Position numbers and translations under genes: made by a program
Shown: one piece after another, positions 1-6,702 of the stretch
How positions within the stretch are numbered: the stretch's first letter is position 1
Layout: every line of letters begins with the position of its first letter
From: Planctomycetota bacterium
Lineage (GTDB): Bacteria; Planctomycetota; Planctomycetia; Pirellulales; Pirellulaceae
DNA: 10,925 bases
Assembly (NCBI GenBank): GCA_024274855.1
Contig: JAJSAJ010000067.1
Span: forward strand, 1 to 10,925
Direction: 5' to 3'
The notes under the pieces: generated by a model
Database searches by the model: none
Seen by the model: only the letters and a program-made list of their open reading frames with translations
What the model was told of the DNA's origin: nothing

Positions 1-1
1 A

Positions 2-1033
2 GATCCAGTCTGGCACGAAGACGAAATACGCAAAGTTGTCGGCGACGACCTGGCCGGAATGACCGTAACGGTCCAAGTCCCTGCCATGTTGAATATTCCG
101 ATCGGCGATGGCCAGTATCTGACTCGACAGGTCAATCTGATCGGAATCGACCGAAAAACGTATGCACAAGTCGGTGATTTCGGTCAATATCTGCTGCATC
201 CTTCCAATCGCCGAAAACTCTGTTTCGATTTACAAGAGGACGGATATGGCGAGGATCACGAGAATTTCCCACCGGCCGGCTGGCGATACCGTCGCGCACA
301 CGTCGCCTACCAGCGAGCTTTGGAGGAACAACTGGCCATCGAGCGTGAGAAGATCGAAACCGAACGGTCTCTGAACCGGGCGCGAGAAACCGACACCAAC
401 CACAAATCCGTTGCCGTCGGCGATGTGCCATCCGACCCACTTGCCCAAATGCCTCCGCCCGACCAGTACGGCAAGGCGCGAACCGACGTGCCACAGTTCG
501 ATGAGGCAACACAACAGTTTACTGGAGTCATTCTGGGTATTGCGATCTGCAGCCAGCGTGCGAAGGACGCGGATGGTAAGGTCAAAGACTATTACTTCTG
601 CCGCCCGGGTGATGACGTGAAAATCACGATTCCAACAGCCGGCGACCCACCGGAAGCCAGAAGTGCAACACTGACGGTCGTCGACTTGTATGAAAGCAAA
701 ATGAGCGAATACGATTCGACATTCGCATTTATGCCTATCGAGCAACTTCAGATGCTGCGTGGGATGATTGATCCGGAAACCAACACCCGATATATCAACT
801 CGATCCAGATCAAGTTGAAGCCAGGCGTCAATCTGAATAGCGTTCGCGATCGCCTGCAAGCTGCATTTCCCATTGATCGCTATCCGTACCGCATTCAGAC
901 GTGGCGCGACATGCAAGGGCCTTTGTTGCAGGCCGTCCAGTTGGAGACAACCATCTTGAACATCTTGTTGTTCTTGATCATTGCCGTTGCCGGCTTTGGG
1001 ATTCTGGCGACCTTTTACATGATCGTCGTGTAA
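2..1033 (+). CDS. FtsX/LolC-E family ABC permease, 5'-partial, first piece of an interrupted gene
   Basis: The reading frame is already open at base 2, so the true start lies left of the window; the ATG at 59 is internal. The visible product is a large extracytoplasmic domain of the MacB/LolC-E type. It includes a charged, helical Q/E/R-rich stretch around residues 90-120 of the visible part. A long membrane helix follows at about residues 314-343, starting LETTILNILLF. The frame then meets TAA at 1031-1033, and the same frame continues past it as textbook FtsX sequence (KTRDVGILKSLGAPSRGV). In the family, these permeases pair with LolD to extract lipoproteins from the inner membrane. The piece that ends here lacks the cytoplasmic coupling segment and the last two helices, so it should not work alone. 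The LolC/LolE-like assignment rests on the C-terminal pattern and the adjacent LolD. MacB-like permeases are the alternative. Confidence 0.85.
   Translation, partial: DPVWHEDEIRKVVGDDLAGMTVTVQVPAMLNIPIGDGQYLTRQVNLIGIDRKTYAQVGDFGQYLLHPSNRRKLCFDLQEDGYGEDHENFPPAGWRYRRAHVAYQRALEEQLAIEREKIETERSLNRARETDTNHKSVAVGDVPSDPLAQMPPPDQYGKARTDVPQFDEATQQFTGVILGIAICSQRAKDADGKVKDYYFCRPGDDVKITIPTAGDPPEARSATLTVVDLYESKMSEYDSTFAFMPIEQLQMLRGMIDPETNTRYINSIQIKLKPGVNLNSVRDRLQAAFPIDRYPYRIQTWRDMQGPLLQAVQLETTILNILLFLIIAVAGFGILATFYMIVV
1031..1033 (+). other. In-frame TAA splitting the permease gene
   Basis: The codons read GTG-TAA-AAA-ACA-CGT-GAC, giving V-stop-K-T-R-D. From family knowledge, the position before KTRD(V/I)GILK(S/A)LGA in FtsX-type permeases is normally Glu (EKTRD). 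One G-to-T change, GAA to TAA, would explain the stop. There is no frame change, so it cannot be a frameshift artefact. Confidence 0.9.
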
Positions 1034-1084
1034 AAAACACGTGACGTCGGAATCCTCAAGTCGCTGGGGGCGCCGAGTCGCGGA

Positions 1085-1387
1085 GTGATGAGCATTTTTC
1101 TGGGATATGGTTTTTCGCTTGGACTTGTCGGATCCGGAGCCGGGCTGGCGATCGGGTTGCTGTTCGTCCGATACATCAATCAAATCGCGGCCGGTCTGGA
1201 ATGGTTGACTGGACGTCCCGTTTTCGATCCAACCGTCTACTATTTTCGCGAAATCCCGACAATCATTGAATCACATACGATTATCGGCGTGATGGCCGGA
1301 GCGGTTCTGATTGCCGTCCTGGCCAGCGTGCTGCCCGCTCGTCACGCCGCACTACTTCATCCGGTGGAGGCCCTTCGCTATGAATGA
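1085..1387 (+). CDS. C-terminal piece of the same FtsX/LolC-E permease, downstream of the in-frame stop
   Basis: This piece is in the same frame as the upstream permease. The coding pattern resumes directly after the stop, at 1034. The first possible restart codons are GTG at 1085 and ATG at 1088, but no convincing ribosome binding site precedes them. The product has two hydrophobic segments (FLGYGFSLGLVGSGAGLAIG and IIGVMAGAVLIAVLASVLP) separated by a periplasmic loop. It ends in PARHAALLHPVEALRYE, the typical FtsX/LolC-E C-terminus. If translation restarted here, the product would lack most of the cytoplasmic coupling helix. The gene most likely represents the second half of a single permease. 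It is a pseudogene if the stop is real, or intact if the stop is a sequencing error or is read through. Its last 8 bases overlap the start of the ATPase gene. Confidence 0.75.
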   Translation: MMSIFLGYGFSLGLVGSGAGLAIGLLFVRYINQIAAGLEWLTGRPVFDPTVYYFREIPTIIESHTIIGVMAGAVLIAVLASVLPARHAALLHPVEALRYE

Positions 1388-2222
1388 ACGACCGACGGCT
1401 ACAGTCCAAGAGCCGGATAGCCGAGGCCACGCCACGGCCTCTGCCCATATCGCACTGAAAATCGACCGGCCGAACGACTCGCCGGTTGCCAAGCTTCTGC
1501 ACACAACGCAATTGCACAAACAATTTGAAAAAGCGAATGTCGCAATCCCGGTCTTGCGCGGCGTCGAGTTGTCGATCGATGAAGGTGAATTTATTGCGAT
1601 TGTCGGCCAGAGTGGATCGGGAAAGAGTACGCTTCTGCATGTGCTGGCGACACTCGATGTGCCGGACCGCGGCGAGGTATGGTTTGATGGGCAACGAATC
1701 GATAACCTATCGCCATCGAAACGTGATTGTTTGCGAAATAGCGTTTTCGGAATGATTTTCCAATTCTATCACCTGCTGCCCGAACTGACTACGATCGAAA
1801 ATGTCCTCATGCCTAGCATGATCGCGGACGGAATCTGGCGTTATTGGCGCACCCGTAAGGGGCACCTCCGGCGAGCGGAAGAACTGCTCGACATGGTCGG
1901 ACTTAGTCACCGTCTGAACCACAAGCCCCGAGAACTCTCCGGCGGTGAAATGCAGCGAGCCGCAATCGCTCGCTCCCTGATTGCCAAGCCCCGCCTGTTG
2001 CTTGCCGACGAACCGACCGGAAATCTCGACCGCAACAATGGTCTGGAAATCCTGGAGATCCTCCGAGCCTTGAATGCGAATGAAAACCTCACTATAGTCA
2101 TGGTGACACACGACTTGGCTATTGCCGATCAAGCGGACCGGACGGTACGATTAGTCGAGGGGCAAGTCGAAACCGCCCCTGTGTCGCCACATCAAGGCAT
2201 GAAGATCAAGCCGGCCATGTGA
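1380..2222 (+). CDS. lolD: LolD-type lipoprotein-release ABC transporter ATPase
   Basis: This is a 280-aa ABC ATPase with every core motif. Walker A is GQSGSGKST at residues 76-84. The Q-loop lies in the FQFYHLLPELT region. The signature LSGGEMQRAAIARSL starts at 186. Walker B and the following D-loop read LLLADEPTGNLD from 206, and the H-loop histidine is at 244. The TGNLD ending and FQFYHLLPELT are typical of the LolD/MacB/FtsE branch. About 45 residues precede the conserved start, which makes it longer than the usual roughly 230 aa. There is also a basic insertion (GIWRYWRTRKGHLRR) after the Q-loop region. The ATG at 1380 lies inside ATGAATGA and overlaps the permease stop by 8 bases, which implies translational coupling; the family fold begins well downstream of it. 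The protein powers the FtsX-type permease encoded just upstream. Confidence 0.9.
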   Translation: MNERPTATVQEPDSRGHATASAHIALKIDRPNDSPVAKLLHTTQLHKQFEKANVAIPVLRGVELSIDEGEFIAIVGQSGSGKSTLLHVLATLDVPDRGEVWFDGQRIDNLSPSKRDCLRNSVFGMIFQFYHLLPELTTIENVLMPSMIADGIWRYWRTRKGHLRRAEELLDMVGLSHRLNHKPRELSGGEMQRAAIARSLIAKPRLLLADEPTGNLDRNNGLEILEILRALNANENLTIVMVTHDLAIADQADRTVRLVEGQVETAPVSPHQGMKIKPAM

Positions 2223-2286
2223 TTGTGCCGAATTGGCCGTGCGACGCTGGGCACATCTGTTCCGAGCACTGTTGAAGGGGGTCGCC

Positions 2287-3147
2287 ATGGCTTTGAAAGT
2301 ACATATCAACGGAACGCTCTTCGACAAAGAAGACGCTCGCATTAGCGTATTCGACCACGGCTTGCTCTATGGCGACGGCATCTTTGAAGGCATGCGGAGC
2401 TACAATGGCAAGGTGTTTCGGCTCGATCAGCACCTCGATCGGCTGTGGGATTCCGCCAAATCAATCTGGCTGGAAATTCCAATCTCTCGTGAAGCGATGA
2501 CCCAAGCCGTCGACGAAACGTTGAAAGCCAACGGAATCCAGAATGGCTATGTTCGCCTGCTGGTCACGCGAGGGTGCGGTACACTCGGGCTGGATGCTCA
2601 TCTGTGCAAGGATCCTCAGGTGGTCATCATTACGGATCATATCGCTCTTTATCCGGAGGAGTTCTATCAGAAAGGACTGGAGATTATCACGGCGAGTACG
2701 CTTCGTAATCATCCGGCAGCGCTGAATCCTCGCATCAAATCGATGAACTACCTGAATAACATCCTTGCCAAAATCGAAGGGATGCAAGCCGGTTGTGTGG
2801 AAGCGCTGATGTTGAACCATAAGGGAGAAGTCGCCGAGTGTACCGGCGACAACCTATTTCTAGTTTCCAAAGGCCGCCTACTAACGCCTCCAACTGACGC
2901 GGGGATCCTGGAAGGTATTACCCGCCAAGTCGTCATCGACTTGGCGGAAGAGGCGGGGATTCCCGTCTTGCAAATTGCATTGACGCGACATGACGTCTAT
3001 GTGGCGGAAGAGTGTTTCTTGACGGGAAGTGCCGCCGAACTGATTCCGGTCGTCAAGGTTGACAGCCGCGCCATCGGGGACGGCAAGCCGGGTCCCGTCA
3101 CGGCCCGGCTACGTGATTTGTTTCGCAACCTGGTTCGCCAGTCTTGA
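2287..3147 (+). CDS. ilvE: Class IV PLP aminotransferase, branched-chain amino acid type
   Basis: This is a 286-aa fold-type IV aminotransferase, the usual length for short bacterial IlvE. Residues that match family PLP-site positions are Arg45 (VFRLDQHLDRL), the Schiff-base Lys151 in RIKSMNYLNNILAK, Glu184 in AECTGDNLFLV, GITR at 210-213, and the SAAE motif at 248-251. FDHGLLYGDGIFEGMR at 22-37 is the classic N-terminal signature. The expected reaction is reversible amino transfer between 2-oxoglutarate/glutamate and Leu, Ile or Val, in the cytoplasm. The ATG at 2287 is chosen because GAAGGGGG sits 5 bases before it; an in-frame TTG at 2233 has no such site. The gene begins 64 bases after the LolD stop, so co-transcription is likely. 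D-amino-acid transaminase or aminodeoxychorismate lyase are sister families and cannot be wholly excluded from sequence alone. Confidence 0.85.
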   Translation: MALKVHINGTLFDKEDARISVFDHGLLYGDGIFEGMRSYNGKVFRLDQHLDRLWDSAKSIWLEIPISREAMTQAVDETLKANGIQNGYVRLLVTRGCGTLGLDAHLCKDPQVVIITDHIALYPEEFYQKGLEIITASTLRNHPAALNPRIKSMNYLNNILAKIEGMQAGCVEALMLNHKGEVAECTGDNLFLVSKGRLLTPPTDAGILEGITRQVVIDLAEEAGIPVLQIALTRHDVYVAEECFLTGSAAELIPVVKVDSRAIGDGKPGPVTARLRDLFRNLVRQS

Positions 3148-3230
3148 AACGATCCGGCACCGCTCATTTCAGCACGTGTATACAGGTGCGAATAAGCAAT
3201 CATTCGTTTGCCGCAAACTGGAAGCCCCTC

Positions 3231-4007
3231 ATGCATCTTTCACGATCTGGTTGTCCGGTTTTGTGCGCTCTTCTAGCGACCTTCTGTTTGACTCTTGTGC
3301 CGCAGGCGTACGGTGCTCAAGAAACGGCAACAGACACGAAGGCGGCGGCCAAACCCGCGGCAACTCGCTTGCCACCCGCTCGGCAATTCTACCTTGGCCG
3401 GAAAATTGCCCAAACGATGCACTATAAGGGGGCGCAATGGCTGATCCGCGACCAGCGAGAGCGTGAGGAGCGTTGTTCGCTGGTCTTAGAACAGCTTGGC
3501 GTTCGTACCGGTATGACCGTCTGCGATATGGGATGTGGCAACGGTTTCTACAGCTTGAAACTTGCACGGTTGGTGGGACCGAACGGACGCGTTTTCGCGG
3601 TCGATATTCAGCCACAAATGCTCTTCATGCTTCGCGCCCGCGCCGAAGAGGATGGCATCGAGAACATCACACCCCTGCTCGCCTCGGTCCATGATCCACG
3701 CTTACCCCGCGCCAGCACCGATCTGATCCTGCTGGTCGACGTCTATCATGAACTGTCTCATCCGGAGCGTGTGCTCGGTGCGTTACGGCGTGCCTTGAAG
3801 CCCAAGGGGCTGGTGGTCCTTGTCGAATACCGGGACGAGGACCCCAAGGTTCCGATTCGGCCGCTGCATAAAATGAGCAAGCGGCAGATTATTCGAGAAC
3901 TTGACGCCAACGGATTTAAGCTGGCAAGACAATTCGACGGATTGCCTTGGCAGCACATGATGTTTTTCGCGCGCGACCCGCAATGGGCACCGCGCGATAC
4001 ACCGTAG
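3231..4007 (+). CDS. Exported class I SAM-dependent methyltransferase
   Basis: This is a 258-aa protein. The N-terminus is a clear signal peptide: a short basic start, a hydrophobic core (CPVLCALLATFCLTLVP), and a likely signal peptidase I site after Ala29 (AYGA|Q). The Rossmann methyltransferase fold follows. Motif I is VCDMGCGNGFYS from residue 97, the acidic residue at the end of beta-2 is Asp125 in VFAVDIQPQML, and a motif IV-like DVYHELSHPERVL starts at 170. A post-I/III pattern LKPKGLVVLVEYR comes next. The ATG at 3231 is preferred because GGAAG lies 6 bases upstream and the signal peptide starts there. A TTG overlapping the ilvE stop (3144) would place about 29 polar residues ahead of it. 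It follows ilvE by 83 bases. The substrate is unknown; UbiE-like or small-molecule methylation is possible. Export is odd for a SAM enzyme. Confidence 0.85.
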   Translation: MHLSRSGCPVLCALLATFCLTLVPQAYGAQETATDTKAAAKPAATRLPPARQFYLGRKIAQTMHYKGAQWLIRDQREREERCSLVLEQLGVRTGMTVCDMGCGNGFYSLKLARLVGPNGRVFAVDIQPQMLFMLRARAEEDGIENITPLLASVHDPRLPRASTDLILLVDVYHELSHPERVLGALRRALKPKGLVVLVEYRDEDPKVPIRPLHKMSKRQIIRELDANGFKLARQFDGLPWQHMMFFARDPQWAPRDTP

Positions 4008-4218
4008 TCGTTTTGAAATGGCCTGAAAGTTGACATGGCCTGAGAAAAGCGGGGTGGTCCGGTGGAGCTCGCGACGCTTGCCTAAAAAAAAGCCCCTTTC
4101 GTCGAGCCCGAGCGGAGGTTCCTCGTGCCGCCGCCGAGTTGCCACCATTGATGAATCTACCCACTAGTTTCCCGGAAGACCCAAAAAAAAGGACCTGTTT
4201 AGCCGCCGGGCAGCCACT

Positions 4219-4262
4219 ACGGTTCGGAACTTCTCGAAGTCTAAACAACTTCGGGTAACCGT
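4219..4262. repeat. Nested inverted repeat / hairpin
   Basis: The outer arms ACGGTT (4219-4224) and AACCGT (4257-4262) are perfect complements. Inside, CGAAGT (4235-4240) pairs with ACTTCG (4248-4253) around a 7-base loop. An alternative hairpin, ACTTC-TC-GAAGT (4229-4240), uses the same GAAGT arm, so the two inner folds exclude each other. No run of T follows, so it is not an obvious terminator. Confidence 0.4.
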
Positions 4263-4294
4263 TCACGGAATGTAGGCCGCCGGTTTGCTTTCAA

Positions 4295-4371
4295 GGGGTC
4301 AGACCCATTTTCGGCGACAAATGTGTTCGCGTGAAGAAACGCTTTCTCCGCCGAAAATTGCGTCAGACCCC
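4295..4371. repeat. REP-like inverted repeat based on GGGGTCAGACC
   Basis: The left arm (4295-4316) and right arm (4349-4371) are near-perfect reverse complements. Both carry the GGGTCAGACCC-type half-palindrome at the outside and CGCCGAAAAT / ATTTTCGGCG at the inside, and the right arm has one extra base. The core GGGTCAGACCC is itself close to palindromic. The loop (4317-4348) holds a small GCGT/ACGC stem. GGGGTCAGACCCC-like sequences recur as REP elements mobilised by RAYT/IS200-like Y1 transposases in other bacteria. No transposase gene is present here. Confidence 0.55.
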
Positions 4372-4447
4372 AGCGGCGTGAATGGCTACAACTTCTGAAT
4401 CGAGAATGACAAGAACAGCGGGAAAAGAAGATTGGAACACTCATCTG

Positions 4448-4568
4448 CACTAATCCCCACTAATCAGAAATGGAAACAATGTGCACGTTCAGAGCCGAGC
4501 GAGAAGGGGCAGATACGCTCAGAACGATCGTTCGAGTTTTCAATACGTTGGTCGATTCGGGATTAGTG
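4448..4568. repeat. CACTAATC direct and inverted repeats
   Basis: CACTAATC occurs at 4448-4455 and again at 4458-4465, a 10-base period. Its reverse complement GATTAGTG is at 4561-4568. The outer copies extend to a 10-bp inverted match, CACTAATCCC / GGGATTAGTG (4448-4457 and 4559-4568). A related GGTTAGTG lies just beyond, near 4580. They could be element ends or binding sites, but chance is possible. Confidence 0.3.
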
Positions 4569-4639
4569 AACGTAAGTGATGGTTAGTGTTCTACTCTTTC
4601 TCCCGGCCAGTCGGCGATTTGCACTTCGGCTAAAGCGTT

Positions 4640-4673
4640 ACAAGAAAAGAATATCCGCTCGTATCACGCGGAT
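4640..4673 (-). terminator. Probable intrinsic terminator of the DUF481 gene
   Basis: Read on the - strand, ATCCGC and GCGGAT (4668-4673 and 4653-4658) form a perfect 6-bp stem with a 9-base loop. The stem begins within the stop codon of the gene. It is followed directly by a T-rich tract, ATTCTTTTCTT. The stem is short, so the call is moderate. Confidence 0.5.
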
Positions 4674-5713
4674 CAGAGCTCCCATAGCAACAGCAACGAG
4701 TAATCCAGATCGTTCGGTCGGCGATCGTAAGGTGTGCTGTCATAGCGATCAACGATCCGCAGCTTTAAGTTCATGTTGGTCGCCTTGTCCAGAAGAACCT
4801 GCCATTCAAATTTACTGCGCATGCGGTAATCATTGAAGTCATACCAATTGGGGAAATAGTCAACGACCGCTCGAATTTTCTGACGCTCGCTCAGCTTGTG
4901 GTCAAAGTCGATACCGAATACGGCTTCCGGCTCCCACCGGTCATTCGGGCCATTGAACTCGCGTGACGTTCCCGCACCAGCTCGACCTTTGAACGTCGTG
5001 GCATCTTTGTCGATGAAACGATAACCGGCACCACTGTTCAGCGTCAATCGAGCATCGAATGCCCTGAACTGATCGTAATCGACGCGTGCCACTCCGAAGA
5101 GCGACCAGCGACTGTCCTTAAACAGCCAATCATGGTGAACGCCCAATTGAGCGTGGTTCTTGGTCTCAACTCGGTTGGCGGATCCCCGCACGTAATTGAC
5201 GTCGATTCGAAGATCGCTCCAGTCAATCTTGCGTTTAAAATCAGCCCCCGTTCGAAACGTCAGAGTCTCGGAATTACCGTCCGTGGCGTCGATTCCCAAT
5301 TCAAATGTCGCGTCCCACGGCTTGGGAATGTACCAATGATTCGGCAGAACCCACTCATACCACGTTAAGTCCTCTTGCACTCCATCAGGCAGCTCGATCG
5401 ACTCCGCGTCGAGCACATCCTTGTCTTTCTCTGTGACCACGTCCTTGTTCTTCGCGTCCATCCCGGTCGCAGTCGGCTTGCCCGGCTCAGTCTTTTTTGT
5501 GGCAGGGTCGCCGGACGGGGTGGGCACGGCAGGCAAGGTCGATGACACCGAGGGGATGGGCGGCGTTGACAGAATTGGCCAGGTTGACGGAGTGCCAACC
5601 GATTCGGCATTAACGGGCGGCAAGCGGCGCAGTTCGGGCTCGTTCGCCACCCCAGGCGTGTTTGGCATCAGCACAATTACCAAAGCGCACAGAAAAAACA
5701 GATCTTGTTGCAT
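4673..5713 (-). CDS. DUF481 (YdiY-like) outer-membrane beta-barrel protein
   Basis: This is a 346-aa protein in three parts. A signal peptide covers residues 1 to about 23 (QQDLFFLCALVIVLMPNTPG, cleavage near GVA|N). A low-complexity Pro/Thr/Ser then Lys/Asp/Glu-rich linker spans about 26-115. From 133 to the end lies a region of alternating hydrophobic strands. WDATFELGIDATDGNSETL is the recognisable DUF481 opening (family that includes YdiY, annotated as salt-induced outer membrane protein). Paired aromatic strands such as WSLFGVARVDYDQF and DYFPNWYDFNDYRM support a small outer-membrane barrel. The C-terminus (LLLLWEL) lacks the usual final Phe or Trp of barrels. The ATG at 5713 is the only start that gives an intact signal peptide, though its ribosome binding site is weak. 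It is monocistronic, with a hairpin at its stop. Its molecular role is unknown. Confidence 0.8.
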   Translation of the reverse strand: MQQDLFFLCALVIVLMPNTPGVANEPELRRLPPVNAESVGTPSTWPILSTPPIPSVSSTLPAVPTPSGDPATKKTEPGKPTATGMDAKNKDVVTEKDKDVLDAESIELPDGVQEDLTWYEWVLPNHWYIPKPWDATFELGIDATDGNSETLTFRTGADFKRKIDWSDLRIDVNYVRGSANRVETKNHAQLGVHHDWLFKDSRWSLFGVARVDYDQFRAFDARLTLNSGAGYRFIDKDATTFKGRAGAGTSREFNGPNDRWEPEAVFGIDFDHKLSERQKIRAVVDYFPNWYDFNDYRMRSKFEWQVLLDKATNMNLKLRIVDRYDSTPYDRRPNDLDYSLLLLWEL

Positions 5714-6229
5714 GGATGAAACAACCTGCAGCTGGGCTCCCGTTCCATGAACAGTCAGGCGACGGACAATGGCCAGAGACGTATCGCCGGTCGCACTTGA
5801 TGTCTTTCATCTCACGGAAGAGAACTATTTCCTTGAAAACTACCGATACGGCGAGTGCTGTGCCACGGCTAAGTCTTGGGTTTGTGATCGATCCGACCCC
5901 AGCTGGCAGGCTCAGATCAAGCAGTCACGTCTATTCCAGTTTCTCGGCTCGGACAAAACACCAGGATGTGTGATCCCGCACGGCGCTATTCCATCAGCGT
6001 CTGAGTTCTCCGCCATTGGAGGCCTGTTTCGAAGGCGGAAATCTGACACTTGAAATTCACCGCGTCTTTTAGCAGAAACGCTATCGGCGTGGCCAGGGCG
6101 ATTTACTCCGATTTCTCCCACCAAAGAACGATCCCTGCCTCTGTTTTGACAAGGTAGGTAGTCTCGAAAGCCTCGTAGCTTTCCGAAACGGAGGCAGGCG
6201 TGAATTGACAGACAAACTGGCTATACTAA
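5714..6229. other. Intergenic gap upstream of the DUF481 gene
   Basis: This region should hold the DUF481 promoter, reading leftward, but no clear -35/-10 pair was found. An open frame at 5769-6053 (+) begins MARDVSPVALDVFHLTEE. It has tolerable codon use but no ribosome binding site and no recognised domain, so I do not call it a gene. A structured inverted repeat occupies 6134-6198. Confidence 0.5.
6134..6198. ncRNA. Two-tier hairpin, possible structured RNA or palindromic element
   Basis: The outer arms 6134-6148 and 6184-6198 form a 15-bp stem: CCTGCCTC pairs with GAGGCAGG, then the stem continues with two G-T pairs. Inside, GAAAGC (6166-6171) and GCTTTC (6178-6183) form a perfect 6-bp stem with a 6-base loop. 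The inner hairpin abuts the 3' outer arm directly, so the two stems could stack, leaving a 17-base one-sided bulge (6149-6165) containing GGTAGGTAG. No T-tract follows on either strand. Whether it is transcribed is unknown; it could instead be a mobile palindrome. Confidence 0.35.
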
Positions 6230-6652
6230 GTCGTCGCGTATGTATTCTGTTCGGTTCTGCGGCGGCTTGGTCACGGGTTCCCGCCTCCGGGTGCCGGCGA
6301 TCGCCGCCCCCAGAATCGTTGGCGCACGCTGGTCCAGACTCTAGATGCTGACGGTGCGTCGACCTGGCAAACTGATCTCGATAACCCAAATCATTTTGAA
6401 ACGCTCGCGATGGCCATAACACCAACCTACGTGGTGGCGGTTGTTCAGTCTCAGAACCGTGTGCGAGCCCGCCCGCAGTGGCAAGTTGCCGTTTTCAAGG
6501 CAGGTGACGGCGTCCCTATCTGGTTCTGGCGGCACTCGCTTCCTTCCGACCCATTACCAGAAGGCTTGGCGGTCGGTCGCCATGGCCAGATCATCGTCAC
6601 ATTGCTCGATGGAGCCGTGCTCAGCCTGGCACCGAAACAACCGTCGAGATAA
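6230..6652 (+). pseudogene. C-terminal remnant of a PQQ/WD-like beta-propeller protein
   Basis: The frame is open from 6230 (after a TAA at 6227) to the TAA at 6650-6652. From about 6326 the translation looks like propeller blades: LDADGASTWQTDLDNP, TPTYVVAVV, WQVAVFKAGDGVPIWFW, then GLAVGRHGQIIVTLLDGAV. The 'D..G...W' and 'DG.+.W' turns resemble PQQ-like repeats seen in secreted planctomycete proteins. The part before about 6320 does not fit the pattern and looks like unrelated sequence joined on. The ATG at 6410 has no clear ribosome binding site and would give only 80 residues. A truncated relic with its front lost is the best reading. A short real gene is possible but less likely. Confidence 0.45.
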
Positions 6653-6685
6653 GAAAAGCGAGGCAGACGACTCCGTCGATCTCGC
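6651..6685 (-). terminator. Probable intrinsic terminator of the ExbD-like gene
   Basis: On the - strand, GCGAG and CTCGC (6681-6685 and 6658-6662) form the outer stem, and CGAC/GTCG (6675-6678 and 6668-6671) form an inner stem. TTTTCTT follows at once (6657-6651). It lies 17 bases past the stop at 6703. The stem is interrupted, so it may be weak. Confidence 0.5.
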
Positions 6686-6702
6686 GATCATGCTAAGCTG
6701 GG

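Larger units (their letters stand above)
4008..4672. other. Gene-poor, repeat-rich gap between convergent genes
   Basis: No open frame here has a start with a ribosome binding site or a recognisable domain. The stretch contains a 9-base direct repeat (ATGGCCTGA at 4018-4026 and 4035-4043) and two A8 runs (near 4084 and 4183). It also holds a nested hairpin at 4219-4262, a REP-like inverted repeat at 4295-4371, and CACTAATC repeats at 4448-4568. It separates the + strand cluster from the - strand DUF481 gene. No strong intrinsic terminator was seen after the methyltransferase stop. Confidence 0.6.

Noticed and set aside
230..1183. Long - strand open frame (317 codons) opposite the permease gene
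   Set aside because: It is antisense to well-supported permease coding sequence on the + strand, has no recognisable domain, and is rich in residues typical of shadow frames.
2233..2286. Upstream TTG start for the aminotransferase
   Set aside because: It would add 18 residues not seen in the family, and the strong GAAGGGGG site sits just before the ATG at 2287.
4295..4568. CRISPR array
   Set aside because: Repeats are few, inverted or irregularly spaced, and no cas genes are present.
5769..6053. + strand frame of 94 codons beginning MARDVSPVALDVFHL
   Set aside because: No ribosome binding site, no recognised domain, and it lies in the expected promoter region of the DUF481 gene. Codon use is tolerable, so it stays a weak possibility only.
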